From the NCBI RefSeq assembly GCF_000383475.1, contig NZ_KB911460.1, forward strand, positions 372,001 through 436,000: DNA of 64,000 nt. Direction: 5' to 3'. Numbering within the stretch: the first letter of the stretch is position 1; each line of letters opens with the position of its first letter. This document shows positions 25,615-34,537 of the stretch, in pieces. The translations under genes were made by a program, and so were the position numbers. The stretch comes from Microbacterium sp. 11MF (GTDB taxonomy: Bacteria > Actinomycetota > Actinomycetes > Actinomycetales > Microbacteriaceae). The notes under the pieces are model-generated. The model was given only the letters and a program-made list of their open reading frames with translations. It was not told the DNA's origin and did no database searches.

Positions 25615-27899
25615 AGTTCACCGACGGCTACTGGCTCATGAGGCCGGGAGTGACCGGACTGTATGCGAGCGCCGTGGACGACATGCGTGCCGACGCCGAG
25701 GCCGGCAGCCTCACCGTCTTCGCGCCGACCGCCGCAATCCGCCACCGGGGCGACACGCTCAACCGGCCGATGATCACGACGACGTTCTCGGCGCCGGCCC
25801 CCGGGGTCATCAAGGTGCGGGTGCAGCGGCACGCCGGCGGGCGTCACCGCGGTCCCGACTTCGCCGTGACGGGGGAGGAGGGCTACACGCCGACCGTGAC
25901 GGTCGACGACGCCGAGGGCGTGCTGGATGCCGGTGACCTCCGCGTCCGTGTGTCGCGCGACGGGGCGTGGCGCGTCGCGTTCGAGCAGGGCGACCGCGTG
26001 CTGACGACCTCGCTGCCTCGCTCGATCGGCCACATGACGGGCCCGGATGGCACGTGGGTGCACCAGCAGCTCTCGATCGAGCCGGGCGAGCGCGTCTACG
26101 GGTTCGGCGAACGCTTCGGCGCCTTCACGAAGAACGGCCAGTCGATCGACACGTGGAATGCGGACGGCGGCACGTCGAGCGAGCAGGCGTACAAGTCGGT
26201 GCCGTTCTACCTGACGAGTCGCGGGTACGGCGTCTTCGTCGACAGCCCCGACGCGGTGTCGTTCGAGGTCGGGTCCGAGATCAATTCGCGCGTGCAGTTC
26301 TCGGTGCCGGGCGAGACGCTCGACTACTACGTGATCGCCGGGCCCGAGCCCAAGGACGTGCTGCGGCGCTACACGGCGCTCACGGGGCGTCCTGCCCGCG
26401 TGCCGGCGTGGTCGTTCGGGCTGTGGCTGACGACGTCCTTCACCGCCGCGTACGACGAGGCCAGCGTGACCGAGTTCGTCGACGGGATGGCCGCGCGCGA
26501 CCTGCCGCTGTCGGTGTTCCACTTCGACTGCTTCTGGATGCGGGAGTTCCAGTGGACCGACTTCACGTGGGATCCGCGCATGTTCCCCGACCCCGACGGC
26601 CAGCTCGCGAGGCTGCGCGAGCGCGGCCTCAGGGTCTCGCTGTGGATCAATCCCTACATCGCGCAGCGTTCCGCCATCTTCGCCGAGGCCGCGGAGCGCG
26701 GGTTCCTGCTGAAAACGACGGGCGGCGACGTCTGGCAGTGGGACATGTGGCAGGCCGGGATGGCGATCGTGGACTTCACCAACCCCGAGGCGGCCGAGTG
26801 GTACGCCGAGCACCTGCGCCGTCTCGTGCGGCAGGGCGCCGACAGCTTCAAGACCGACTTCGGCGAGCGGATCCCGGTCGACGGCGTCGTCTGGCACGAC
26901 GGGTCCGACCCGCAGCGGATGCACAACTACTACCCGCAGCTCTACAACGAGATCGTCTTCCGGGTGCTCGAGGAGGAGCGCGGCGTCGGCGAGGCGGTCC
27001 TGTACGCCCGCTCGGCGACGGCGGGCGGCCAGCAGTTCCCCGTGCACTGGGGTGGCGACAACGACTCGACGCTCCTGTCGATGGCCGAGACCCTGCGCGG
27101 CGGCCTGTCGCTCGCGATGAGCGGGTTCGGATACTGGAGTCACGACATCGGCGGCTTCGAGGGAACACCGGATGCCGGTGTCTTCAAGCGCTGGCTCGCG
27201 TTCGGACTGCTCTCCTCGCACTCCCGCCTGCACGGTTCGGGCTCGGTGCGGGTGCCGTGGGCGTTCGACGACGAGGCGGTCGAGGTGACGCGCCGGTTCA
27301 CGACGCTGAAGCTGCGCCTCATGCCGTACCTCGCCCGGATCGCGGAGGAGGCGCACACCGCCGGCATCCCGATGATGCGCCCGCTCGTGCTCGAGTTCCC
27401 CGGTGACCGGTCGACGCACGACGCCGACGTCCAGTACATGCTGGGCGACTCCCTCATGGTCGCCCCCGTCTTCACCGAGGACGGGAGCGTCGAGTACTAC
27501 CTGCCCGAGGGACGGTGGACCTCGCTCCTGACCGGTGACGCGGTGGACGGCCGCACGTGGCAGACCGAGCGTCACGGCTACGAGTCCGTCCCGCTGCGGG
27601 TGCGACCGGGCACGGTGCTGCCGTGGGGAGCGCGCGAGGATCGGCCGGACTACGACTGGGCCGACGGCGTGACGCTGCGCTGCTTCGAGCTGCCCGACGG
27701 GTACGACGGCGAGACGGTCGTCCCGGGGCACGACGGGGCTGCCGCGACGGTGTTCCGGGTGCGTCGCGAGGGCGGGCGGATCACCGCCGAGTCGTCGGAC
27801 GCGCGTGCGCCGTGGAGCCTGCAGGTCGGCGACCGGACGGCGTCGGTCGTCGGTGCCGGGGCGGTCTCGCTCGAGGCCGAGGTGGAGGTCGCCGGATGA
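25611..27899 (+). CDS. GH31 alpha-xylosidase (YicI type)
   Basis: 762 residues, close to Escherichia coli YicI in length and layout. It has an N-terminal beta-sandwich (with GERVYGFGERFGAFTKNGQSIDTWNADGG), a TIM barrel with SVFHFDCFWMREFQWTDFTWD, the nucleophile Asp416 in KTDFGE and the acid/base Asp483 in HWGGDN. These fall within one residue of YicI numbering (416 and 482). The WMREF(Q/H)W phrase is the alpha-xylosidase rather than alpha-glucosidase signature. It should release alpha-1,6-linked xylose from xyloglucan fragments (isoprimeverose units). It is cytoplasmic and coupled to the genes on both sides. Confidence 0.93.
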   Translation: MKFTDGYWLMRPGVTGLYASAVDDMRADAEAGSLTVFAPTAAIRHRGDTLNRPMITTTFSAPAPGVIKVRVQRHAGGRHRGPDFAVTGEEGYTPTVTVDDAEGVLDAGDLRVRVSRDGAWRVAFEQGDRVLTTSLPRSIGHMTGPDGTWVHQQLSIEPGERVYGFGERFGAFTKNGQSIDTWNADGGTSSEQAYKSVPFYLTSRGYGVFVDSPDAVSFEVGSEINSRVQFSVPGETLDYYVIAGPEPKDVLRRYTALTGRPARVPAWSFGLWLTTSFTAAYDEASVTEFVDGMAARDLPLSVFHFDCFWMREFQWTDFTWDPRMFPDPDGQLARLRERGLRVSLWINPYIAQRSAIFAEAAERGFLLKTTGGDVWQWDMWQAGMAIVDFTNPEAAEWYAEHLRRLVRQGADSFKTDFGERIPVDGVVWHDGSDPQRMHNYYPQLYNEIVFRVLEEERGVGEAVLYARSATAGGQQFPVHWGGDNDSTLLSMAETLRGGLSLAMSGFGYWSHDIGGFEGTPDAGVFKRWLAFGLLSSHSRLHGSGSVRVPWAFDDEAVEVTRRFTTLKLRLMPYLARIAEEAHTAGIPMMRPLVLEFPGDRSTHDADVQYMLGDSLMVAPVFTEDGSVEYYLPEGRWTSLLTGDAVDGRTWQTERHGYESVPLRVRPGTVLPWGAREDRPDYDWADGVTLRCFELPDGYDGETVVPGHDGAAATVFRVRREGGRITAESSDARAPWSLQVGDRTASVVGAGAVSLEAEVEVAG

Positions 27900-30349
27900 C
27901 GGTCGACGCCTTCCGCCGGATCGATGTGCCGCTGGCCGAGCGCTCCCGCGACCTGCTCGAGCGGCTGACCCCGGAGGAGCGCGTCGCGATGCTCCACCAG
28001 GCCATGCCGGCGGTGGAGCGCCTCGGCATCCGCCCGTTCCACACCGGATGCGAGGCCCTTCACGGGCTCGCGTGGGTGGGTGTGGCCACGGTCTTCCCGC
28101 AGCCCGTCGGCCTCGCGGCGACGTGGGATCCCGAGCTGGTGAGGCGCGTGGGCGACCTCGTCGCGACCGAGGTCCGCGCCAAGCGCGCGTCGGGGGCGGA
28201 CGTCGACCTCAACGTGTGGGCGCCGGTCGTCAACACCCTCCGGCATCCGGCATGGGGGCGCAACGAGGAGGGGTACTCCGAGGACCCGCACTACACGGGC
28301 CAGCTCGGTGCGGCCTACAGCCGCGGGCTCCGCGGCGACCACCCGCGGGTCTGGAAGACGGTGCCCTCGCTCAAGCACTTCCTCGCCTACAGCAACGAGA
28401 CCGACCGGTCCGCGACGTCGTCCGAGATGTCGCCGCGCACACTCCACGAAGAGGAGCTGCCGGCGTTCCGTCCGGCGATCGAGCAGAAGGTCGCCGGCAG
28501 CATGATGCTCGCCTACAACCGGGTGAACGGCGTCCCCGCGCACACGCAGCCCGAATTGGTGGCCGAGGCCCGCAGCTGGAGCGACGAGTCCATCGCGGTC
28601 GTGTCGGATGCCGGGGCGCCGAGCTTCCTCGTCTCGATCCAGCGCGCACAGCCCGACAAAGTGAACGCCGCCGCCGCTCTCGTGCGCAGCGGCATGGACT
28701 CGTTCACCGACGACGGCCCCGACCCGACGCCGAGCCTCGAGGCCGTCCGCGGCGCCCTGGCGCAGGGTCTGCTGACGGACGAGGACGTGGATGCCGCTGT
28801 CCTCCGACTCCTCGAGATGCGCCTCCGCACCGGCGAGTTCGACGGCGACGACGACCCGTACGCCGCGATCGGCGCGGACGAGATCGGCACCGCCGCCGCC
28901 CGCGAGCTCGCCCGCGAGGCGGTCGCCCGTCAGGTCGTCCTGCTGCGCAACGACGACGGGGTGCTGCCATTCGGCGAGCCCGCGTCGGTCTCCGTCGTCG
29001 GGCCGATGGCGGATGTCGTCCTCACCGACTGGTACTCCGGTACGCCGCCCTACACGGTCGGCATCGCGCAGGGCGTGCGCGACCGCTACCCGACGGCCGC
29101 GGTCGAGGTCGTGACCGGCGCCGACACCGTCGTCCTCCGTGCTCCGTCCGGCTACGTCGCCGCAGCGGCGGACGGTACCGTCGACGCGATCCTCGACGCT
29201 CGGACCGACGCGAGCCTGTTCGACGTCACGGACTGGGGCGACGGCATCCTCACCCTCCGTTCCCATGCGAGCGGGCGCCTGCTGACGGGTGGCGTCTGGC
29301 CGATGCGGGCCGATGCCGAGCGCGTCGGCGGCTGGGTCGTGCAGGAGAGCTTCCGCCGGCACGTGCACGAGGACGGCTCGTGGTCGCTGCTGCACCTCGG
29401 CTCGGGCCGGTGGGTGCGCGTCGTCCGCGACCTGGGTCTGCTCGTGGCCGAGGGCGTCACCCTCGACGACGCCGCGCGCTTCGAGGTCGAGACGGTGACG
29501 CGCGGTCTGGACGAGGTGGCGCGCGCGGCCGCGGCGGCCGACGTCGTCCTCGTCGCCGTCGGCAACGACCCCCACCTGTCGGGTCGCGAGACCGCCGACC
29601 GTCTCCACCTGCTGCTGCCGACCGCGGCGACGGACCTCTGGCGGGCCGCGCGCTCCGCCAACCCGCGCTCTGTGCTGACGATCGTCTCGAGCTTCCCGTA
29701 CGTCCTCGCGGATGCCGCCGACGCGGCGACCGTCGTCTGGTCGAGCCACGCGGGGCAGGAGCTCGGCCACGGTCTGCTCGACGTCCTGAGCGGCGACCGC
29801 GAGCCCGTCGGGCGCCTCGCGCAGTCGTGGCCGGCGCACCCGGACCAGGCGGGCGACCTCTTCGACTACGACACCCGGCGTCAGCAGGCGACCTACCGGC
29901 ACCAGCCCGCCCCGTACGCTTTCGCGTTCGGCCACGGGCTCGGCTACGGCGACGTCGTCTACGAGGCCGTCGAGGTGGATGCCGGAACGGTGTCGGCGCC
30001 CGCGCCCACCCGGCGGCATCCCGCCCTCGACCCTCGGGAGGACGAGCAGATCGTCACGGCGAGCGTCCGGGTCGCGAACCGGTCGGAGCGCGCGGTGGAG
30101 GAGCTCGTGCAGCTCTACGCCGTCGCCCCGGAGCTGCCGATCGCGGCGCCGCGCCGGCTGCTGCTCGGGTACACCCGCGTGCGGGTCGAGCCGGGCGAGG
30201 CGCGGACGGCAAAGGTGCGCTTCACGGTCGAGCGCCTCGCCGTCTGGGACGGCGAGGCGCTGCGGGTGCAATCGGGGGACTACCGCCTCGCGGCGGGACC
30301 GTCGGCCGACGCCCTCGACGTGAGCACGACCCTCACCGTCCGGGACTGA
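27896..30349 (+). CDS. GH3 beta-glucosidase-like enzyme with an inserted beta-trefoil-like domain
   Basis: 817 residues. The (beta/alpha)8 domain has the KHF motif (LKHFLAYSNE) and the nucleophile Asp238 in VVSDAGAP. The alpha/beta sandwich carries LLRNDDGVLPF, VVGPMAD and DVVLVAVGNDPHLSGRE; a C-terminal fibronectin-like domain follows. Residues ~416-535 are extra: GDGILTLRSHASGRLLT and SWSLLHLGSGRWV resemble fascin-like beta-trefoil repeats. They sit where PA14 is inserted in other GH3 enzymes. No signal peptide is present. As the third gene of the GH42-GH31 operon it probably removes beta-glucosyl units exposed by the other two. Its 3' end overlaps the opposite GH3 gene by 17 bases. Confidence 0.88.
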   Translation: MTVDAFRRIDVPLAERSRDLLERLTPEERVAMLHQAMPAVERLGIRPFHTGCEALHGLAWVGVATVFPQPVGLAATWDPELVRRVGDLVATEVRAKRASGADVDLNVWAPVVNTLRHPAWGRNEEGYSEDPHYTGQLGAAYSRGLRGDHPRVWKTVPSLKHFLAYSNETDRSATSSEMSPRTLHEEELPAFRPAIEQKVAGSMMLAYNRVNGVPAHTQPELVAEARSWSDESIAVVSDAGAPSFLVSIQRAQPDKVNAAAALVRSGMDSFTDDGPDPTPSLEAVRGALAQGLLTDEDVDAAVLRLLEMRLRTGEFDGDDDPYAAIGADEIGTAAARELAREAVARQVVLLRNDDGVLPFGEPASVSVVGPMADVVLTDWYSGTPPYTVGIAQGVRDRYPTAAVEVVTGADTVVLRAPSGYVAAAADGTVDAILDARTDASLFDVTDWGDGILTLRSHASGRLLTGGVWPMRADAERVGGWVVQESFRRHVHEDGSWSLLHLGSGRWVRVVRDLGLLVAEGVTLDDAARFEVETVTRGLDEVARAAAAADVVLVAVGNDPHLSGRETADRLHLLLPTAATDLWRAARSANPRSVLTIVSSFPYVLADAADAATVVWSSHAGQELGHGLLDVLSGDREPVGRLAQSWPAHPDQAGDLFDYDTRRQQATYRHQPAPYAFAFGHGLGYGDVVYEAVEVDAGTVSAPAPTRRHPALDPREDEQIVTASVRVANRSERAVEELVQLYAVAPELPIAAPRRLLLGYTRVRVEPGEARTAKVRFTVERLAVWDGEALRVQSGDYRLAAGPSADALDVSTTLTVRD

Positions 30350-32636
30350 CGAGCTCGGCGTCCGCCACGACGCGCACCGGGACGATCCGGGCGTCGTCGG
30401 GCGTGACGACGTGCTCGCCGGTCACCTCGATGGCGGTGACGCTCTCACGGTCCTCGCACGACGAGCCGACCCAGAGGTCGATCCGTCCCGGCTCGACGAC
30501 ACGGCGGCCGTCGCGCCCCGTGAACGCGAAGCGCGCCGTCGGCAGCGAGAACACGACGCGCGCGCTCTCACCCGGGCCGAGGTCGACCCGGTGGTAGGCC
30601 ATCAGCTGTGCGACGGGGCGCGTGAGGCTCGCGACCGGGTCGTGCGCGTAGAGCTGGACGACATCGGCACCGGCGCGCTCGCCGGTGTTGCGGACGACGA
30701 CCGAGACCTCGAGGGTGTCGCCCGCCGCGACCGACGCGGACGCCTGCAGGTGCTCGTGGGCGAACGTCGTGTAGGTCAGCCCGTGCCCGAACGGGCGCAC
30801 CGGGGTCGGGTCGGCGCTCGTCACGTCGATCGGTCCGCCGAGCCGCGGGTGCAGGTAGCTGTAGGGCTGCGCGCCGGCCGACCGCGGCAGGGTCACGGGG
30901 AGCCTGCCCGAGGGCGAGAGTCGTCCCGAGACGATGCCGGCGATCGGGTCCGCGCCCTCTTCGCCGGGGAAGAACGACTGCAAAGCGGCGGCGACGCGGC
31001 GTTCGCCGTCGAGCGCCCACCCGATCGCGTACGGACGGCCCGAGAGGATCACGAGGACGACGGGAGTGCCCGTCGCGACGACGCGTTCGACGAGCTGCCG
31101 CTGCAGGCCGGGCAGTTCGAGATCGTCGACGTCGTTGCCCTCGCCGACGGTGCCGCGTCCGAAGAGGCCGGCGCGGTCTCCGACGACCACGACGGCGAGC
31201 TCGGCCGCCGCCGCCGCGTCCACGGCATCGCCGATAGCCGAGCCGTCGTCGTCCTCCACACCGCAACCGTGGGCGTAGGCGATCTCGGCGTCCGGGTACT
31301 CGGCGACGAAGGCGTCGCGGACGGTCGGCAGGTCGATCCCGTGCGGCGTCCCCGGGTGGTGCGCGAGCACGTGGTTGACGAACGAGTAGCAGCCCATGAG
31401 CGCCTCCGCCGAGTCGGCGTTCGGCCCGATGAGGGCGATGCGACGAGCGGATGCCGCCGGCAGCGTCCCGTCGTTGGTCAGCAGCACGACCGACTCGGCC
31501 GCGAGGCGACGGGCGAGGTCGCGGTGTCGTGGTCCGTCGAGGTCGACGTCGGTCGGGGGAGTCTCGAACGTCTCGTCGAGCAGGCCGAGGCGCTCCTTCT
31601 GCGCGAGGACGCGGAGGACGGCCACGTCGAGCAGCGAGGCATCCATCACCCCGGAGCGGATGCGCTCGAGCAGGGGAGCGGCGAACGCGTCGCCCGTCGG
31701 CAGTTCGACGTCGATGCCGGCACGGAGCGCCAGCTCCGCCGCTTCGCCGAGGTCGCCGGCGACGCCGTGGGTGGTCTGCAGGAACGCGACCGAGAAGTAG
31801 TCCGAGACGACCGGGCCGGTGAAACCGAGCCGGCCGCGCAGCACCTCGTCGAGGTAGTGCGAGCTGGCGCCGACGGGTTCGCCGTCGATTTCGGCGTACG
31901 AGTTCATGACGGATGCCGCGCCGCCGTCGCGGATCGCCATCTCGAACGGCGGCAGCAGGACGTCGGCGACCTCGCGGGGGCCGGCGTGCACGGGGGCGTG
32001 GTTGCGCGCCGCCTGTGATGCGGAGTACCCGACGAAGTGCTTGAGGGTGGCATCGACCCCCGCCGACTGGACGCCTCGCACATAGGCCGTCCCCACGGTC
32101 CCGACGAGGTACGGGTCTTCGCCGATGCACTCGTCGACGCGTCCCCAGCGGGGGTCGCGGATGACGTCGAGCACGGGGGCGAGCCCCTGGTGGATGCCCA
32201 GTTCGCGCATCGAGTCGCCGATCGCGGCGCCCATCTCGGCGACCAGTTCCGGATCGAACGACGCGCCCCACGCGAGCGGCGTCGGATACGTCGCCGCCTT
32301 CCACGCGGCGAGTCCGGTCAGGCACTCCTCGTGGACGATCGCGGGGATCCCGAGCCGGGTGTCGGCGCGCAGCCGCCGCTGCTCCTCCCAGAGCCAGGCC
32401 GCCCGCTCGACCGGGTCGACGGGACGCGTGCCGTAGACACGGGTGAGATGGCCGAGGCCGTGAGCCGTGGCATCCGCGTACTTCGTCGTCGTCACCATCT
32501 CGTCGGCCAGGGGAGCGACGACCTCGCCGCCCTGGTCGACCCAGTAGCCGACGAGCTGCGCGGCCTTCTCTTCGAGGGTCATCTGCGCGAGCAGATCGTG
32601 CACGCGGGCCGAGGCCTGCGGGTGGGGAACGGTCAT
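30333..32636 (-). CDS. GH3 beta-xylosidase/beta-glucosidase
   Basis: 767 residues, a standard three-domain GH3. The barrel has PRWGRVDECIGEDPYLVG, ATLKHFVGYS and the nucleophile Asp279 in VVSDYFSV. The sandwich domain has SVVLLTNDGTLP and LIGPNADSAEALMGCYS, and a fibronectin III-like end follows RPFGHGLTYTTF. No signal peptide, so it is cytoplasmic. It is the last gene of an ABC transporter operon (1-base gap from the permease), the position of the bxlA beta-xylosidase in Streptomyces bxlEFG-bxlA. Xylo-oligosaccharide cleavage is favoured, though cello-oligosaccharides are possible. Confidence 0.92.
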   Translation of the reverse strand: MTVPHPQASARVHDLLAQMTLEEKAAQLVGYWVDQGGEVVAPLADEMVTTTKYADATAHGLGHLTRVYGTRPVDPVERAAWLWEEQRRLRADTRLGIPAIVHEECLTGLAAWKAATYPTPLAWGASFDPELVAEMGAAIGDSMRELGIHQGLAPVLDVIRDPRWGRVDECIGEDPYLVGTVGTAYVRGVQSAGVDATLKHFVGYSASQAARNHAPVHAGPREVADVLLPPFEMAIRDGGAASVMNSYAEIDGEPVGASSHYLDEVLRGRLGFTGPVVSDYFSVAFLQTTHGVAGDLGEAAELALRAGIDVELPTGDAFAAPLLERIRSGVMDASLLDVAVLRVLAQKERLGLLDETFETPPTDVDLDGPRHRDLARRLAAESVVLLTNDGTLPAASARRIALIGPNADSAEALMGCYSFVNHVLAHHPGTPHGIDLPTVRDAFVAEYPDAEIAYAHGCGVEDDDGSAIGDAVDAAAAAELAVVVVGDRAGLFGRGTVGEGNDVDDLELPGLQRQLVERVVATGTPVVLVILSGRPYAIGWALDGERRVAAALQSFFPGEEGADPIAGIVSGRLSPSGRLPVTLPRSAGAQPYSYLHPRLGGPIDVTSADPTPVRPFGHGLTYTTFAHEHLQASASVAAGDTLEVSVVVRNTGERAGADVVQLYAHDPVASLTRPVAQLMAYHRVDLGPGESARVVFSLPTARFAFTGRDGRRVVEPGRIDLWVGSSCEDRESVTAIEVTGEHVVTPDDARIVPVRVVADAELVSPGR

Positions 32637-32637
32637 G

Positions 32638-33525
32638 TCAGCCCTTCACGGCTCCGGTGAGACCGCCGACGATGCGCCGCTCGAACAGGCTGAAGAACAG
32701 CAGTGCGGGGAGCATCGACAGCGAGGTGAACGCGAGCACGCGCGCCGTGTCGACGGAGTACTGCGACGAGAACGCCTGCACGCCCAGCGGGAGGGTGAAC
32801 TGCGACTCGTTGTTGAGGATGAACAGGGGCAGGAGGTACGCGTTCCAGCTGCCGATGAAGGCGAGGATGCCGACGGTGATCACACCCGGCACGGCGAGCG
32901 GCAGCACCATGCGCCAGAAGAACCCGAGGCGGCTGCAGCCGTCGATCGACGCGGCCTCCTGGATCTCGTCGGGGATCGCCCGCAGGAACGGGACGAGGAT
33001 GATGATCGTCGTCGGCAGGGCGAACGCGATCTGCGGGAGGATGATGCCCGGCAGGGTGTTCATGAGCCCGAGCGAGCGGATCACGATGTACAGCGGCGTG
33101 ATCGCGACGGTGATGGGGAACATGAGGCCCGAGGCGAACAGGGCGTAGAGGAACCCGCGTCCCTTGAAGCTGTACCGGGCGATCACGTAGCTGGCGGCGA
33201 TGCCGAGGGCGACCGCGCCGATCGTGGTGGCGAGGGCCACGAAGGTCGAGTTGCCGACCTGGCCCCAGAACTGGCCGCTCGTGATGACGCCGACGTAGTT
33301 GTCGATGTTCCACGGGTCGGGGAACCCGGCCGGGTCGACCGTGATCGCGGAGTTCGAGCGGAACCCGCCGATGATGATGTAGATCACCGGGCCGAGCATG
33401 AGCGCGATGACCGCGAGGGCGACGAAGTAGACGACGGGCGAACCCCACGGCAGCTTCGGCTTGGGCGCGCGGCGCAGGCGCGGCTCGGCCGGCGGTGCCG
33501 TGACGAGGGTCATGGTGGCGCTCAC
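32638..33525 (-). CDS. ABC transporter permease, MalG type (carbohydrate)
   Basis: 295 residues, six membrane segments, and the ATPase-docking loop IPDEIQEAASIDGCSRLGFFWRMVLPLAVPG. It ends with the MalG-type FERRIVGGLTGAVKG. The start is GTG 33525, overlapping the upstream permease stop (GTGA); an internal ATG four codons later is an alternative. It is the second permease of the LacI-controlled importer. Confidence 0.93.
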   Translation of the reverse strand: MSATMTLVTAPPAEPRLRRAPKPKLPWGSPVVYFVALAVIALMLGPVIYIIIGGFRSNSAITVDPAGFPDPWNIDNYVGVITSGQFWGQVGNSTFVALATTIGAVALGIAASYVIARYSFKGRGFLYALFASGLMFPITVAITPLYIVIRSLGLMNTLPGIILPQIAFALPTTIIILVPFLRAIPDEIQEAASIDGCSRLGFFWRMVLPLAVPGVITVGILAFIGSWNAYLLPLFILNNESQFTLPLGVQAFSSQYSVDTARVLAFTSLSMLPALLFFSLFERRIVGGLTGAVKG

Positions 33526-34535
33526 TGCACGCCCCTCTCTGTGATGGCGCCCGCCGTGTCACGGCGGAGCACGAAGCGCTGGTAGAACAGCGCGACGATG
33601 AGCGAGATGACGAAGATGACGACGGCGACCGCATTGCCGTAGCCGAAGTTCCCGGCGTTGCGGCCGGTGACGACCATGTAGATCGCCATCGTGTTGGTGC
33701 CGGCGACCGACGAGACGTACTGGCCCCAGATGATGTAGACGAGGTCGAACAGCTGCAGGGCGCCGATGATCGACAGGAACGCCCAGATGCGCAGGGTCGG
33801 TGCGAGCAGCGGCAGGGCGATCTGACGCTGGATCTGCCAGTAGGACGCGCCGTCGATGGCGGCCGCCTCGTACAGCTCTTCGGGGATGCCCTGGAGTCCC
33901 GCGAGGAAGAGGATGACGGCGAAGCCGACGTACTTCCACGTGAGGATCGCCATGAGCGTCCAGATCGCGATCGACGGGTCGGCCAGCCAGTCCTGGGTCA
34001 GGCCGCCCAGGCCGAGCTTGTCCAGCATCCCGTTGGCGGCGCCGTTGGTCGACAGCAGCAGGCTGAACCCGGTGCCGACGACGACCTCGGCGATGACGTA
34101 CGGCACGAAGATGAGGATGCGGATGACGGACTGCCCCCGCATCTTGCGGTTGAGCAGGAGCGCCAAGAGGATCGCGATGGGTCCCTGCAGCACCAGCGAC
34201 ATGACGACGATGAAGGCGTTGTGCAGCAGTGCGCTCTGGAAGTTGGGGTCGCTGAAGATCGTGATGTAGTTCTTCAGCCCGACGAAGTCGGTGGCGGGCC
34301 CGAAGCCCGACCAGCGGAAGAAGCCGTAATAGGCGGCCATCAGGACCGGCAGGATGACGAACCCGACGAAGAAGATCACGGCGGGTCCGGCGAGGAGGAG
34401 GACCTCCAGTCGCCCCGACCAGCCGAGGCCCCGCCGGCGGCGGGACCGCGGCCGAGCCGGGGGCGGCGTGTCGCCACCCCCGGCGTGCGCCGCGAGACCG
34501 GTGGCGTCCGAGACGGACATCTCGCGAACGGTCAT
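33522..34535 (-). CDS. ABC transporter permease, MalF type (carbohydrate)
   Basis: 337 residues. A Pro- and Arg-rich cytoplasmic tail of ~45 residues is followed by six hydrophobic helices and the EAA loop IPEELYEAAAIDGASYWQIQRQIALPLLAPT. CUT1 family. ATG 34535 is 2 bases after the stop of the binding-protein gene. It forms a heterodimer with the MalG-type protein encoded next. Confidence 0.93.
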   Translation of the reverse strand: MTVREMSVSDATGLAAHAGGGDTPPPARPRSRRRRGLGWSGRLEVLLLAGPAVIFFVGFVILPVLMAAYYGFFRWSGFGPATDFVGLKNYITIFSDPNFQSALLHNAFIVVMSLVLQGPIAILLALLLNRKMRGQSVIRILIFVPYVIAEVVVGTGFSLLLSTNGAANGMLDKLGLGGLTQDWLADPSIAIWTLMAILTWKYVGFAVILFLAGLQGIPEELYEAAAIDGASYWQIQRQIALPLLAPTLRIWAFLSIIGALQLFDLVYIIWGQYVSSVAGTNTMAIYMVVTGRNAGNFGYGNAVAVVIFVISLIVALFYQRFVLRRDTAGAITERGVQ

Positions 34536-34537
34536 GG

